A program made the position numbers and the translations under genes. Shown here piece by piece: positions 1-7,128 of a stretch of 18,987 nucleotides of DNA. The notes under the pieces are model-generated. The model did no database searches. It was not told where the DNA came from and was given only the letters and a program-made list of their open reading frames with translations. Source of the stretch: Mageeibacillus sp. UBA5747 (GTDB lineage: Bacteria; Bacillota; Clostridia; Saccharofermentanales; UBA5734); contig DIFN01000076.1 of the NCBI GenBank assembly GCA_002419145.1, positions 212,220 through 231,206 of the forward strand. Reading direction: 5' to 3'. The number at the start of each line of letters is the position of its first letter. Positions within the stretch are counted from its first letter, which is position 1.

Positions 1-459
1 CGGACCGGCATGAACATCAATCCGGAAACGGTTGCCCGCCTGGCTGAGCTGCCCAACATCAATGGTCTCAAGGAATGCAAGCTCGAGCAAGTCCCCGACA
101 TTGCCAGCCTGTGCGGTGACAGAATCAACCTGTACAGCGGTGAGGACGGATTCGTCCTGCCGATGTTGTCCTATGGCGGCAAGGGTGTGATCTCAGTCGT
201 AGCCAACATTGTCCCCCAGTTGTGCCACGACATGGTCGCAGCTTATCTGTCGGGCGACGCACCGGAAGCGACCCGGATCCAGACCTACCTCGTCCCCCTG
301 ATCAAGGCCATGTTCTGTGATGTCAATCCGATCCCGGTCAAGCATGCCTTGGCGCTGATGGGCTACGCAGTCGGTGACTGCCGCATGCCCTTGTGTGAAC
401 CGAGTCCGTCCGCTTCTGCCATCATCCGCCAGGCGCTGGCCGATTACCAGCTGATCTGA
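1..459 (+). CDS. dapA: 4-hydroxy-tetrahydrodipicolinate synthase, C-terminal part (5' end outside window)
   Basis: This enzyme condenses pyruvate with aspartate semialdehyde, the first committed step of lysine and diaminopimelate synthesis, in the cytoplasm. The frame is open from base 1 and gives 152 residues. It begins with RTGMN, the end of the family's GRTG segment, and is followed by NINGLKE. The Lys in GLKE (bases 70-72) is the Schiff-base lysine that binds pyruvate. The C-terminal helical part, including NPIPVKHALALMG, is typical of DapA, and the stop is at 457-459. About half of a normal protein of roughly 290 residues is missing to the left of the window, so the internal Met at base 10 is not the start. 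dapB follows after 56 bases on the same strand, which supports a lysine-pathway operon. The wider lyase family includes other aldolases, but the dapB neighbour makes DapA much the best reading. Confidence 0.95.
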   Translation, partial: RTGMNINPETVARLAELPNINGLKECKLEQVPDIASLCGDRINLYSGEDGFVLPMLSYGGKGVISVVANIVPQLCHDMVAAYLSGDAPEATRIQTYLVPLIKAMFCDVNPIPVKHALALMGYAVGDCRMPLCEPSPSASAIIRQALADYQLI

Positions 460-515
460 TCCGGCCCAGCTGAAAAGGTTTTTGTACAACAACCCTGACA
501 ATTGAGGAGTTTATC

Positions 516-1271
516 ATGGCAATCCGTATTTTCCTGAACGGCTGCAATGGGCGCATGGGTCAGGTCATCTCCAGTCTGGCCCAAGAAAGCCAGGACCTTA
601 GGATCGTCGCCGGCAGTGACGTGAACCAGTCAGTAACCCAGCCCTTCCCTGTCTGGGCCCAAGCCCAGGAATGCGACGTCGAATTTGATGTCATCATCGA
701 TTTTTCCAACCCGGCCGCCTTGCCCAATCTGTTCGAACTGATCCGCCGCACCAGAAAACCTGCTGTCATTTGTACCACGGGTCTCGAGGAAGCTCAAAAA
801 AAAGAACTCGACGGCCTGGCCCAGGAAAGTGCCATCTTTGTCTCAGCCAACATGTCACTGGGTGTTAACATCCTGATCAGCCTGGCCCAGAAAGCCGCTG
901 CCATCCTCTACCCGGATTTTGACATCGAAATCATCGAAGCTCATCACCGTCAGAAGGTCGATGCTCCGTCCGGAACCGCCCTGATGATTGCCGATGCGAT
1001 CAATGAAACCCTCGCCAACCAGCTCGAGTACACCTATGACCGCTCGCAAGTCCGGCAAAAACGCGGCGAGCGGGAACTGGGTTTGTCTTCTATCCGCGGC
1101 GGCACCATCGTTGGAGAGCACACCGTCCTCTTTGCCGGCGGCGAGGAAACCATCAGCATCCATCACAGTGCCCAGTCGCGCAACGTATTCGCCCGCGGCG
1201 CTCTCGCTGCAGCCAGATTTTTAGCTGGCAAACCAGCCGGTCGGTACGAGATGAAAGACTTGATCGGGTAA
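516..1271 (+). CDS. dapB: 4-hydroxy-tetrahydrodipicolinate reductase
   Basis: DapB reduces the DapA product with NAD(P)H to tetrahydrodipicolinate for lysine and peptidoglycan synthesis. The protein has 251 residues, slightly short of the usual 265-270 but complete. The N-terminal dinucleotide-binding loop is GCNGRMG (residues 9-15). The DFSNP segment lies at 62-66, and the family signature EAHHRQKVDAPSGTA spans 141-155. In that signature His143, His144 and Lys147 are the catalytic and substrate-binding positions known for the family. The C-terminal SRNVFARGAL is also conserved. The ATG start has a GAGGAG ribosome site at 504-509, 6 bases upstream. No promoter is visible in the 56 bases after dapA, so the two are probably co-transcribed. 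The mRNA ends at the hairpin at 1294-1340. Confidence 0.97.
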   Translation: MAIRIFLNGCNGRMGQVISSLAQESQDLRIVAGSDVNQSVTQPFPVWAQAQECDVEFDVIIDFSNPAALPNLFELIRRTRKPAVICTTGLEEAQKKELDGLAQESAIFVSANMSLGVNILISLAQKAAAILYPDFDIEIIEAHHRQKVDAPSGTALMIADAINETLANQLEYTYDRSQVRQKRGERELGLSSIRGGTIVGEHTVLFAGGEETISIHHSAQSRNVFARGALAAARFLAGKPAGRYEMKDLIG

Positions 1272-1293
1272 CGGGGCAACACAAGGTTTAAAT

Positions 1294-1340
1294 CAACAAG
1301 GGCTGTTTTGAAACATGGTGTTTTGAAACAGCCCTTGTTG
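1294..1340. terminator. Bidirectional hairpin terminator between dapB and the DUF624 gene
   Basis: Bases 1294-1308 pair perfectly with 1326-1340 (15 bp). The stem then continues through two G-T pairs to 1314/1320, leaving a 5-base loop. It sits between the dapB stop (1271) and the stop of the converging gene (1345), so it can serve both strands. Neither side has a long pure T run. On the + strand the distal arm itself ends TTGTTGTGT, which may act as the T-rich tract. The 12-mer TGTTTTGAAACA occurs twice, at 1304-1315 and 1319-1330. Confidence 0.8.
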
Positions 1341-1344
1341 TGTA

Positions 1345-2286
1345 TCAGGCTGGATTTTCGTCATGTTCCTTGAGCATGAACCGGTGAATGCCGCGCCAGG
1401 CGATGGCCATGGCCAAAAACTGGTTTACGGCCAAGGCCAGGACCAGATACCAGACTGCCGCAATCAGAATCGCGGCAACTGAACCATTCAGCATCAGAAC
1501 ACCCGGAATCACCAGGAGCAGGACCGCTGCGATCAACAGATACAGCAGGTTGTATGGCAGGCGCATGATTACAAACAGCAGGCTGTTGCGATAGATTTGG
1601 CCAAGCGTCAACTTGAAGGTCACAATCATGGGATAGACGTAGATTTGCATCAAAAGCCAGACCATTCCAGCTGTCGACAAAAGGATCTGGATCGCCAGGC
1701 GGACCGATCCAGGTAAAAAATCAGCGGTCCGGTAAAAAGTCAGGTTGATGACCAGAACCATCAGGGCTGCCGCGCTGATCAGGCTGGCCAGCAGGGATTG
1801 ACGCCAATTGGCTTTGGTATGATCCCAGAAATCCGTCCAGGTGAAGACATGCTCGTCCCGGATGTAATTGCGCAGAATAAAGGAAAATCCTGCCTGGAAA
1901 GGGCCCGCTGCGACCAGCTGCAAGCCCGTCAGTGCAAAGGCAGTGATCAAGTAAAACAATGTGAGCTGGGAAATAGCGGCAGCTTCCAGGGACTGATCTG
2001 CTGTCCCCTCCAAGCCAAGTGCCTGGAATGATTCGATCAGAGTGGCGACCGAAAGGCCCGGGAACAGGGCTGCCAGCAGGTAGATCGCCAGGAAAAAGGC
2101 AACGATCAGGGCTGGTAAGTTGAACAAGATCATCATGAGGTTGAGCTTGATCAGTTCCCAGAACCGCCGGGTCAGGATCTCCAGGGTGCCACGCACGGGC
2201 CCTTTGTCAGGTTCATCCTTGCGGACTCCTGGACCTTCCTTGGTAAAATCGAGTAAGCCGAAAAATCCTGCCATTGCTTCAACCAT
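1345..2286 (-). CDS. YesL/DUF624-family integral membrane protein
   Basis: This 313-residue protein is very hydrophobic, with about five or six membrane segments near residues 48-77, 107-135, 163-185, 196-225, 240-265 and 268-295. The N-terminal FTKEGPGVRKDEP (residues 14-26) and the layout resemble the YesL/DUF624 family. In that family a first helix pair follows a conserved charged N-terminus, and an 'RNYIRDEHVFTWTDFWDHTK'-type loop (139-158 here) precedes the next helix. The biochemical function of the family is not known; members often sit near carbohydrate-uptake genes, which is not the case here. The protein is longer than many members because of an insertion around 73-105. The first ATG has no usable ribosome site. 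Met5 (base 2274) is an alternative start, with AGG about 12 bases upstream, and fits the family start better. The gene follows trmFO by 37 bases with no clear promoter, so it is probably the tail of that operon. Confidence 0.75.
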   Translation of the reverse strand: MVEAMAGFFGLLDFTKEGPGVRKDEPDKGPVRGTLEILTRRFWELIKLNLMMILFNLPALIVAFFLAIYLLAALFPGLSVATLIESFQALGLEGTADQSLEAAAISQLTLFYLITAFALTGLQLVAAGPFQAGFSFILRNYIRDEHVFTWTDFWDHTKANWRQSLLASLISAAALMVLVINLTFYRTADFLPGSVRLAIQILLSTAGMVWLLMQIYVYPMIVTFKLTLGQIYRNSLLFVIMRLPYNLLYLLIAAVLLLVIPGVLMLNGSVAAILIAAVWYLVLALAVNQFLAMAIAWRGIHRFMLKEHDENPA

Positions 2287-2323
2287 CCTGTCTGATCTGA
2301 TCTAAAGTTCATTAAAACCAATC

Positions 2324-3679
2324 TTATCGTTTCGGGGCGCTCGAGGCAAGTTTCAATCGTTCGGCCAACTGGTCGATTTCGGCGAGGGCACGGTTGGCCA
2401 AGGCTTGCTGGCGGGCAGGTTTGCCTTTGAATGGTCCTTCCAGAGGGGCAACCAGGCCGAAATTGGCATTCATCGGCTGGAAATGCCTGACATTGGCTTG
2501 AGCGATGTAGTGGGCCAAAGAACCAATGACCGTTCCCGGACCGGGCAGATAAGACTGGCGGTCGTTTTCATCGAGCCCGCTAAACTCAAGCGCTGCCTGG
2601 ATGCCGGCCAGAAGTCCGGAGGAAGCAGATTCAACATAGCCTTCGACGCCGGTCATCTGGCCGGCAAAATATAACGGCTGTGGCCTGCGGACGCGGTAGT
2701 CCGGGTTGAGAATTTCCGGGGATGGCAGGAAAGTGTTGCGATGCATGACCCCGTAGCGGACAAATTCTGCCTGGCCCAGGCCAGGGATCAGGCGGAAAAC
2801 GCGCTGCTGCTCACCTTGCTTGAGCCGGGTCTGGAATCCGACCAGGTTATAGAGGCTGGCCGCCTGGTTGTCCTGGCGCAACTGGACGCAAGCATAGGGT
2901 TCCTTGCCCGTGCGGGGATCGATCAATCCAACCGGTTTCAGAGGTCCGAAACGGATTGTGTCCGGACCGCGCTTGGCCATGGATTCAATCGGCATACAGC
3001 CTTCAAAGACAATTTCGCGGTCAAAATCCTTGACATCGGCCAGCTCGGCGGCAACGAGTTCACGATTGAATGTTTCATACGTGTCCCGGTCCAGCGGACA
3101 ATTGATGTAGTCATCGCCGCCGCGTCCGTAACGGGACTGGCGGAAGGCTATCGACAGGTCGATGGATTCACAGGTGACGATCGGAGCGGCCGCATCAAAA
3201 AAGTGCAGGGTGGACAGGCCCAGCTGGTCGCGGATCGCATCGAATAAGCCACCTTCGGTCAAAGGGCCGGTTGCGATGATGACAGGTCCATCTGATGTCT
3301 CAGGAAGGGTGTCGACTCGCTCCGAACAGACCTCGATCCGTGGGTGTTCTTCAATCGCCCGGGTCACAGCTGCAGCGAACAGATCCCGGTCAACAGCGAG
3401 CGCACCTCCGGCCGGCAGGGCAGTCTGATCAGCGGATGCAAGGATCAAGGATCCCAGGCGACGCATTTCTGCCTTGAGCAGGCCGACCGCATTTTCCAGG
3501 CGACTGGCACGCAGAGAATTGCTGCAGACCAGCTCAGCAAACTGGCTGCTGTGGTGAGCCATTGTCCTCTGGTGCGGCTTCATGTCGATCAGCCGGACGG
3601 GGATGCCATGGCTGGCGACCTGCCAGGCGGCTTCACAGCCTGCCAGGCCAGCACCGACAATGGTGACTTTACGCGTCAT
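2324..3679 (-). CDS. trmFO: Methylenetetrahydrofolate-dependent tRNA (uracil-5-)-methyltransferase
   Basis: TrmFO is a flavoprotein that makes ribothymidine at position 54 of tRNA, using 5,10-methylenetetrahydrofolate as carbon donor. The 451 residues match the usual length of about 435-450. FAD-binding GAGLAG is at residues 9-14. LVCSNSLR (50-57) carries Cys52 and FEGCMPIE carries Cys228; the equivalent cysteines of the Bacillus enzyme are Cys53 and Cys226. The downstream stretch FGPLKPVGLIDPRTG and the C-terminal GYVESASSGLLAGI are also typical. The start overlaps the topA stop by four bases (ATGA, 3676-3679), indicating translational coupling. The comM-dprA-topA-trmFO order is common in Firmicutes. 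There the next gene is often a xerC-type recombinase, whereas here it is a DUF624 protein. Confidence 0.97.
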   Translation of the reverse strand: MTRKVTIVGAGLAGCEAAWQVASHGIPVRLIDMKPHQRTMAHHSSQFAELVCSNSLRASRLENAVGLLKAEMRRLGSLILASADQTALPAGGALAVDRDLFAAAVTRAIEEHPRIEVCSERVDTLPETSDGPVIIATGPLTEGGLFDAIRDQLGLSTLHFFDAAAPIVTCESIDLSIAFRQSRYGRGGDDYINCPLDRDTYETFNRELVAAELADVKDFDREIVFEGCMPIESMAKRGPDTIRFGPLKPVGLIDPRTGKEPYACVQLRQDNQAASLYNLVGFQTRLKQGEQQRVFRLIPGLGQAEFVRYGVMHRNTFLPSPEILNPDYRVRRPQPLYFAGQMTGVEGYVESASSGLLAGIQAALEFSGLDENDRQSYLPGPGTVIGSLAHYIAQANVRHFQPMNANFGLVAPLEGPFKGKPARQQALANRALAEIDQLAERLKLASSAPKR

Positions 3680-5868
3680 GCTTCTTTCCCTGCTGCCTTG
3701 TCCTCAGGGGTCTTCTCCTCTGCAGCTGCCGGCTTTTCCTTTTTCTGGTTGGTCAGGCACGCACGGTTGCCGCATTTGGGGTAAGACCGGCCTTTAAAGT
3801 GCTTGAGCACCATGTAGGAGCCACAGACCTCGCAGGTTCGGCCGTCAATCGGCAAATCCCAGGAAATGAAATCACAGTTGGGGTCGCTGCCTTTTTTGTC
3901 ACAGGTGTAGAAGCGACTGCCTTTGAATTTCTTGGAGACACGCTGGACAAGACCGGAGCCACACTTGGGGCAATGGGCTTTGATCTCCTGTTCGAGATTC
4001 TTGGTGTATTTGCAGGTGGGATAATTTGAGCAAGCGATGAATTTACCGTAGCGGCCTTCCTTGATCACCAGATCCCCTTCGTGGCATTCCGGGCATTTTT
4101 CACCCGTCGGGACATCAGCGATTTTGACCCGCTCGACGGCATCTGTCGCTTTGACAATTTTCTCATGGAAAGGCGGATAGAAACGGTCCAGAATGGCGAC
4201 CCAGTTGTTTTCACCTGATTCTACGGTGTCCAGTTCTTTTTCCATGTCGGCAGTGAATTCAACATCGACGATTGATTCGAAATGATGCTCCAGCAGTTCG
4301 GTTACAGCTTTGCCCAATTCGGTCGGCAGGAGATATTTTTTGTCTTTTTCAACGTACTTGCGCTCAAGGATGGTTGAAATGGTGGGGGCATAGGTCGAAG
4401 GACGGCCGATCCCCTTCTCTTCCATCGCCTTGATCAGGCTGGCTTCGGTGTAACGCGCCGGTGGCTGAGTGAATTTCTGCTCGGGTATGATCTTGTCGAG
4501 CAGCAATGTCTGGCCTTCCTCCAGCTCCGGCAGCTTCTCCCGGATGTCTTCTTCTGACTCTTTCTCAGGCTCACTATCCACCAGAGCCACGCCGTACTGG
4601 GCCAGGTAGCCAGGAAAGCGGACGGTTTCACCGCTGACCCGGAACAAATGGGTGTTGCCACTGACCAGATCAGCCACAACCGTGTCGATCTGGGCAGCTG
4701 CCATCTGGGATGCCATGAATTTATCCCAGATCAACTGGTAGAGTTTGAACTGATCAGTGGAGATCTGGGCCTTGATTTTCTGCGGCGGCAGGTCAAAATG
4801 TGCCGGGCGAATCGCTTCATGCGCATCCTGGGCTTTGTTGCGGTTTTTAAATAAGCGCGGTGCCTTGGGCAGATAGTCCGCACCATACTTGTCCTGGATA
4901 TAGGCCCGAGCTTCCTGTTTTGCCTCGTCTGAGATGCGGACTGAGTCAGTACGGATATAGGTCACCAACGCAGTTGCGCCGAGGCCTTCGATGTCCACAC
5001 CTTCGTACAGCTGCTGGGCCACACTCATGGTTTTTTTTGCCGTATAACCCAAGTAGCGCGACGCTTCCTGCTGCAACGTACTGGTGGTGAACGGTGCATT
5101 CGGCTGTTTGAGCTTGCTGCCTTTCTTAAGCTTGACAACGGTAAACGTCTGGTTTTGCACGGCGGCAAGAATGGCCTCGGTTTGAGCCTGGTTGGTCAGT
5201 TTGACTTTTTCGACTTTGCCATTGATCCATTCGCCGTGATAGCGAGCCTTGAATACGGGATCCTTGGTTGTCTTGTGCAAAAATGCCGTCAGCAGCCAAT
5301 ATTCCTCCGGTTTGAAGCGGACGATTTCCCGCTCGCGGTCGACGACCAGGCGGGTGGCAACCGACTGGACACGGCCGGCGGACAGGCCTTTGCGGACCTT
5401 CTTCCAGAGCAGCGGGCTGAGCTCATAGCCCACCAGTCGGTCCAGGATACGCCGTGCTTGCTGGGAATTGACCCGGTTCATGTCGATTGGCCGGGGCTGG
5501 TCTACAGCCTTGACGACAGCTTGCTCGGTGATTTCGTTGAAGGTGATGCGGCAGGGGCTGGTTTCATCAATCTTAAGCACCTGGGCGATGTGCCAGGCGA
5601 TGGCTTCTCCTTCGCGGTCAGGGTCAGTCGCGATCAGGATCCGGTCTGAGGCGGCAGCCATGTCCTTGAGTTCGGTGATCACCTTCTCCTTGCCCTTCAT
5701 GGTCGTGTACTGAGGCTTGTATTCATGTTCGACATCGACGCCCAGCTTAGAGGCGGGCAGATCGCGGATATGGCCCACCGATGCGGTGATCCGGTAATTC
5801 TTGCCGAGATATCGGCCGATGGTTTTCGCCTTGGCCGGTGATTCTACGATAACTAAATTTTTTCCCAT
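3676..5868 (-). CDS. topA: DNA topoisomerase I (type IA)
   Basis: TopA relaxes negative supercoils by cutting one strand through a 5'-phosphotyrosine link. The 730 residues contain an N-terminal Toprim domain with VESPAKAKTIG (residues 8-18, Glu9) and the acidic motif TDPDREGE (81-88, Asp82, Asp84, Glu86). The active-site Tyr304 is in VTYIRTDS, and GIGRPSTYA lies at 486-494. Three C4 zinc ribbons follow: Cys592/595/613/619, Cys633/636/656/665 and Cys679/682/699/704. All twelve cysteines are present. The protein ends in a charged, alanine-rich tail. The upstream AAGGATAGGA supplies a ribosome site a few bases before the ATG. A gap of 57 bases separates topA from dprA, and a near-consensus promoter at 5925-5955 suggests topA is also transcribed independently. 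trmFO overlaps its stop. Confidence 0.98.
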   Translation of the reverse strand: MGKNLVIVESPAKAKTIGRYLGKNYRITASVGHIRDLPASKLGVDVEHEYKPQYTTMKGKEKVITELKDMAAASDRILIATDPDREGEAIAWHIAQVLKIDETSPCRITFNEITEQAVVKAVDQPRPIDMNRVNSQQARRILDRLVGYELSPLLWKKVRKGLSAGRVQSVATRLVVDREREIVRFKPEEYWLLTAFLHKTTKDPVFKARYHGEWINGKVEKVKLTNQAQTEAILAAVQNQTFTVVKLKKGSKLKQPNAPFTTSTLQQEASRYLGYTAKKTMSVAQQLYEGVDIEGLGATALVTYIRTDSVRISDEAKQEARAYIQDKYGADYLPKAPRLFKNRNKAQDAHEAIRPAHFDLPPQKIKAQISTDQFKLYQLIWDKFMASQMAAAQIDTVVADLVSGNTHLFRVSGETVRFPGYLAQYGVALVDSEPEKESEEDIREKLPELEEGQTLLLDKIIPEQKFTQPPARYTEASLIKAMEEKGIGRPSTYAPTISTILERKYVEKDKKYLLPTELGKAVTELLEHHFESIVDVEFTADMEKELDTVESGENNWVAILDRFYPPFHEKIVKATDAVERVKIADVPTGEKCPECHEGDLVIKEGRYGKFIACSNYPTCKYTKNLEQEIKAHCPKCGSGLVQRVSKKFKGSRFYTCDKKGSDPNCDFISWDLPIDGRTCEVCGSYMVLKHFKGRSYPKCGNRACLTNQKKEKPAAAEEKTPEDKAAGKEA

Positions 5869-5924
5869 GCAGTCCTATCCTTGTTTTTACAGCCGTTCGG
5901 GCCGGATGTAAGCGCTATTCGTCC

Positions 5925-5955
5925 ATTATATACTTGAATCTCCAAGCTCTGTCAA
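5925..5955 (-). promoter_or_regulatory. Sigma-A-type promoter for topA inside the dprA 3' end
   Basis: On the minus strand a perfect TTGACA (5955-5950) is followed after 17 bases by TATATA (5932-5927), which runs on into AT. An alternative reading is TATAAT at 5930-5925 with a 19-base spacer. The -10 element overlaps the dprA stop codon. The predicted start near 5918-5920 gives a topA leader of about 50 bases. The match to the vegetative consensus is among the best in the window, but no transcript evidence is available. Confidence 0.7.
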
Positions 5956-7128
5956 AGCAAATCGGCCTCGGTTTTGGGTCAGATAGCCTTGAAGTTCCAA
6001 CAAGGCGACCCGGGCAATGGTCTCCTGGGCCGGTGCAGGGATTTCGGCAATGATCTCATCCATCGTTAAATCATGGATGCGTGCAACCTGTAAAATCAGG
6101 GCCAAATCACGTGTCAGTGGAGCGGAGCCAGGCTGTTGGGCAGGCGTAAGCCAGGTTATCTGACGCTCTAGTCCGCACATCAGTAAGATATCTTCGGCTG
6201 ATTCAAGCACATGGGCACCATCGCGAATCAACTGGTGGCAACCCGCACTGGCCTGGTCTAGGATGCTTCCAGGCACGGCAAAAACATCGCGATTCTGGTC
6301 AGCTGCGTACGTGGTAGTAATCAAGGTCCCGCTTTTCTGAGCCGCTTCCATTACGGCGACCGCTTTTGACAGGCCACTTAACAAACGGTTGCGGGCAGGA
6401 AAATTCTGGCGGACAGGCGGCACACCTGGCGGATGTTCCGATATGATGACCCCGTGGCAGGCCATTTCGGCGATCATGTCGGCATTTTCCGGCGGATAAT
6501 CAAAATCATGGCCACTGGCAATCACCCCGACTGTCAAACCCTGGTTTTTCAAAGCAGTCTGATGTGCCAGCGTGTCGATCCCCCGGGCAAGGCCACTGAC
6601 AATCACAGCACCCCCCTGGCACAGATCCGACACGATCTTGCGGGTCACTTTCTGGCCATACACGGTCGGACGCCTGGTTCCGATCACGGTGACCCAGGGA
6701 TCTGTCTGAAGCATCTGAGGCAGGCGGCTGCCGCGGACATAGAGCAAGGCAGGGCAGGTGTTGAGGTCATGCAACGCTGTGGGAAAACACGGGTCTCCGC
6801 TCAAGACCGGTGTGATGGCAAGATGGGCAGACTGCCGGGCCAGGACAATGGCTTCACGCTGCCTGACCTGGTCATGCAGGATCTGGTGGAACGATTCGGC
6901 CCTGGCCTTGATGCGCCAGGTGTCGTCTGAAAAGGCATCGGCCTGACTGTCTTTATCACCGGTCAGCAGCTGGATGATCGCATCCTGATCGAGTTTCATC
7001 AGTTGTGAGAGGTCGGGATAAAAATCCGTCAGTTTTCTAAGATCTGCGTGCCTGATGTTCAATGTGCGCTGGCAAAAGGTCAGGTGGATGGCCATGGCTA
7101 AATTCATGGTATCAGATGGTTGTTTCAT
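5926..7128 (-). CDS. dprA: DNA processing protein DprA (Smf)
   Basis: DprA binds incoming single-stranded DNA during natural transformation, protects it and loads RecA. The 400-residue protein has an N-terminal SAM-like region and then a Rossmann-type core. Core motifs are VTVIGTRRPTVYG (146-158), SGLARGIDTLAH (178-189), FPARNRLLSGLS (243-254), KSGTLITT (265-272) and the closing DVFAVPG (281-287). A C-terminal winged-helix segment is visible at about 340-395. The family usually has Ser where this protein has Thr155 in RRPTVYG, a mild change. The start is well supported: a GGAGGG ribosome site (7143-7138) lies 9 bases before the ATG, and that ATG shares one base with the comM stop (TAATG, 7126-7130). 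Coupling with comM suggests linked production. Presence of dprA alone does not prove competence, because many non-transformable bacteria keep it. Confidence 0.96.
   Translation of the reverse strand: MKQPSDTMNLAMAIHLTFCQRTLNIRHADLRKLTDFYPDLSQLMKLDQDAIIQLLTGDKDSQADAFSDDTWRIKARAESFHQILHDQVRQREAIVLARQSAHLAITPVLSGDPCFPTALHDLNTCPALLYVRGSRLPQMLQTDPWVTVIGTRRPTVYGQKVTRKIVSDLCQGGAVIVSGLARGIDTLAHQTALKNQGLTVGVIASGHDFDYPPENADMIAEMACHGVIISEHPPGVPPVRQNFPARNRLLSGLSKAVAVMEAAQKSGTLITTTYAADQNRDVFAVPGSILDQASAGCHQLIRDGAHVLESAEDILLMCGLERQITWLTPAQQPGSAPLTRDLALILQVARIHDLTMDEIIAEIPAPAQETIARVALLELQGYLTQNRGRFALTELGDSSI

Noticed and set aside
5869..5924. Possible structured leader or riboswitch before topA
   Set aside because: Only short interrupted pairing (TTACA/TGTAA) was found, with no known riboswitch features.
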